Assembly: GCA_900752285.1 (NCBI GenBank)
Contig: CAADUW010000142.1
Coordinates: forward strand, 1 to 6,075
Direction of reading: 5' to 3'
DNA length: 6,075 nt
Source: an uncultured Oscillospiraceae bacterium
Lineage (GTDB): Bacteria; Bacillota; Clostridia; Oscillospirales; Oscillospiraceae
Shown here: in pieces, positions 6,073 through 6,075 of the stretch
Layout of the letters: each line of letters opens with the position of its first letter
Numbering within the stretch: position 1 is the first letter of the stretch
Notes under the pieces: generated by a model
Seen by the model: only the letters and a program-made list of their open reading frames with translations
Told to the model about the DNA's origin: nothing
Database searches by the model: none
Position numbers and translations under genes: made by a program

Positions 6073-6075
6073 ACC

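Noticed and set aside
1..6075. CRISPR array, tRNA, rRNA, insertion sequence or phage attachment site
   Set aside because: No regularly spaced direct repeats with unique spacers, no RNA gene signatures, and no transposase or integrase coding sequence are visible.

Overview
The window reads as one complete four-gene operon on the + strand, between two short intergenic stretches packed with inverted repeats. Base composition is fairly GC-rich by eye. Ribosome binding sites are strong and Firmicute-like (GAGGAGG ahead of the first gene). The protein set resembles Bacillus subtilis YknXYZ and the MacAB family, with no TolC-type outer-membrane gene in view. I infer a GC-rich monoderm Clostridia, possibly Oscillospiraceae; sequence alone does not settle the taxon.

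Layout: positions 1-140 hold three strong hairpins, one resembling a bidirectional terminator. Positions 178-240 hold a likely promoter region with three TTTACA-like direct repeats at exact 11-bp spacing, a pattern typical of OmpR/PhoB-family response regulator sites. Then come a membrane-fusion (HlyD/MacA/YknX-like) adaptor (265-1923), an ABC ATPase (1933-2604), a MacB/FtsX-type permease (2601-3791) and a second, larger adaptor (3827-5950, or 3788-5950 with the upstream start). Gaps and overlaps are +9, -4 and +35 (or -4) nt, so the genes are almost certainly co-transcribed and translationally coupled. Three more inverted repeats fill 5951-6075.

How the parts work together: the ATPase and the four-helix permease would form a type VII (MacB/LolCDE-like) mechanotransmission ABC transporter. 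The two single-pass adaptors would assemble on its extracytoplasmic face. The substrate cannot be read from sequence; peptides, antibiotics, lipids or metal complexes are all possible.

The most notable points are: two divergent paralogous adaptors bracketing one ABC pair; an apparent double lipoyl/helix module inside each adaptor with very short helical segments; a roughly 155-residue insertion in the second adaptor; a Met-Ser-Gly tandem tail with MxxM spacing on the first adaptor; and the 11-bp repeat array upstream. The overall system type is known; the adaptor architecture is the part that could be new.
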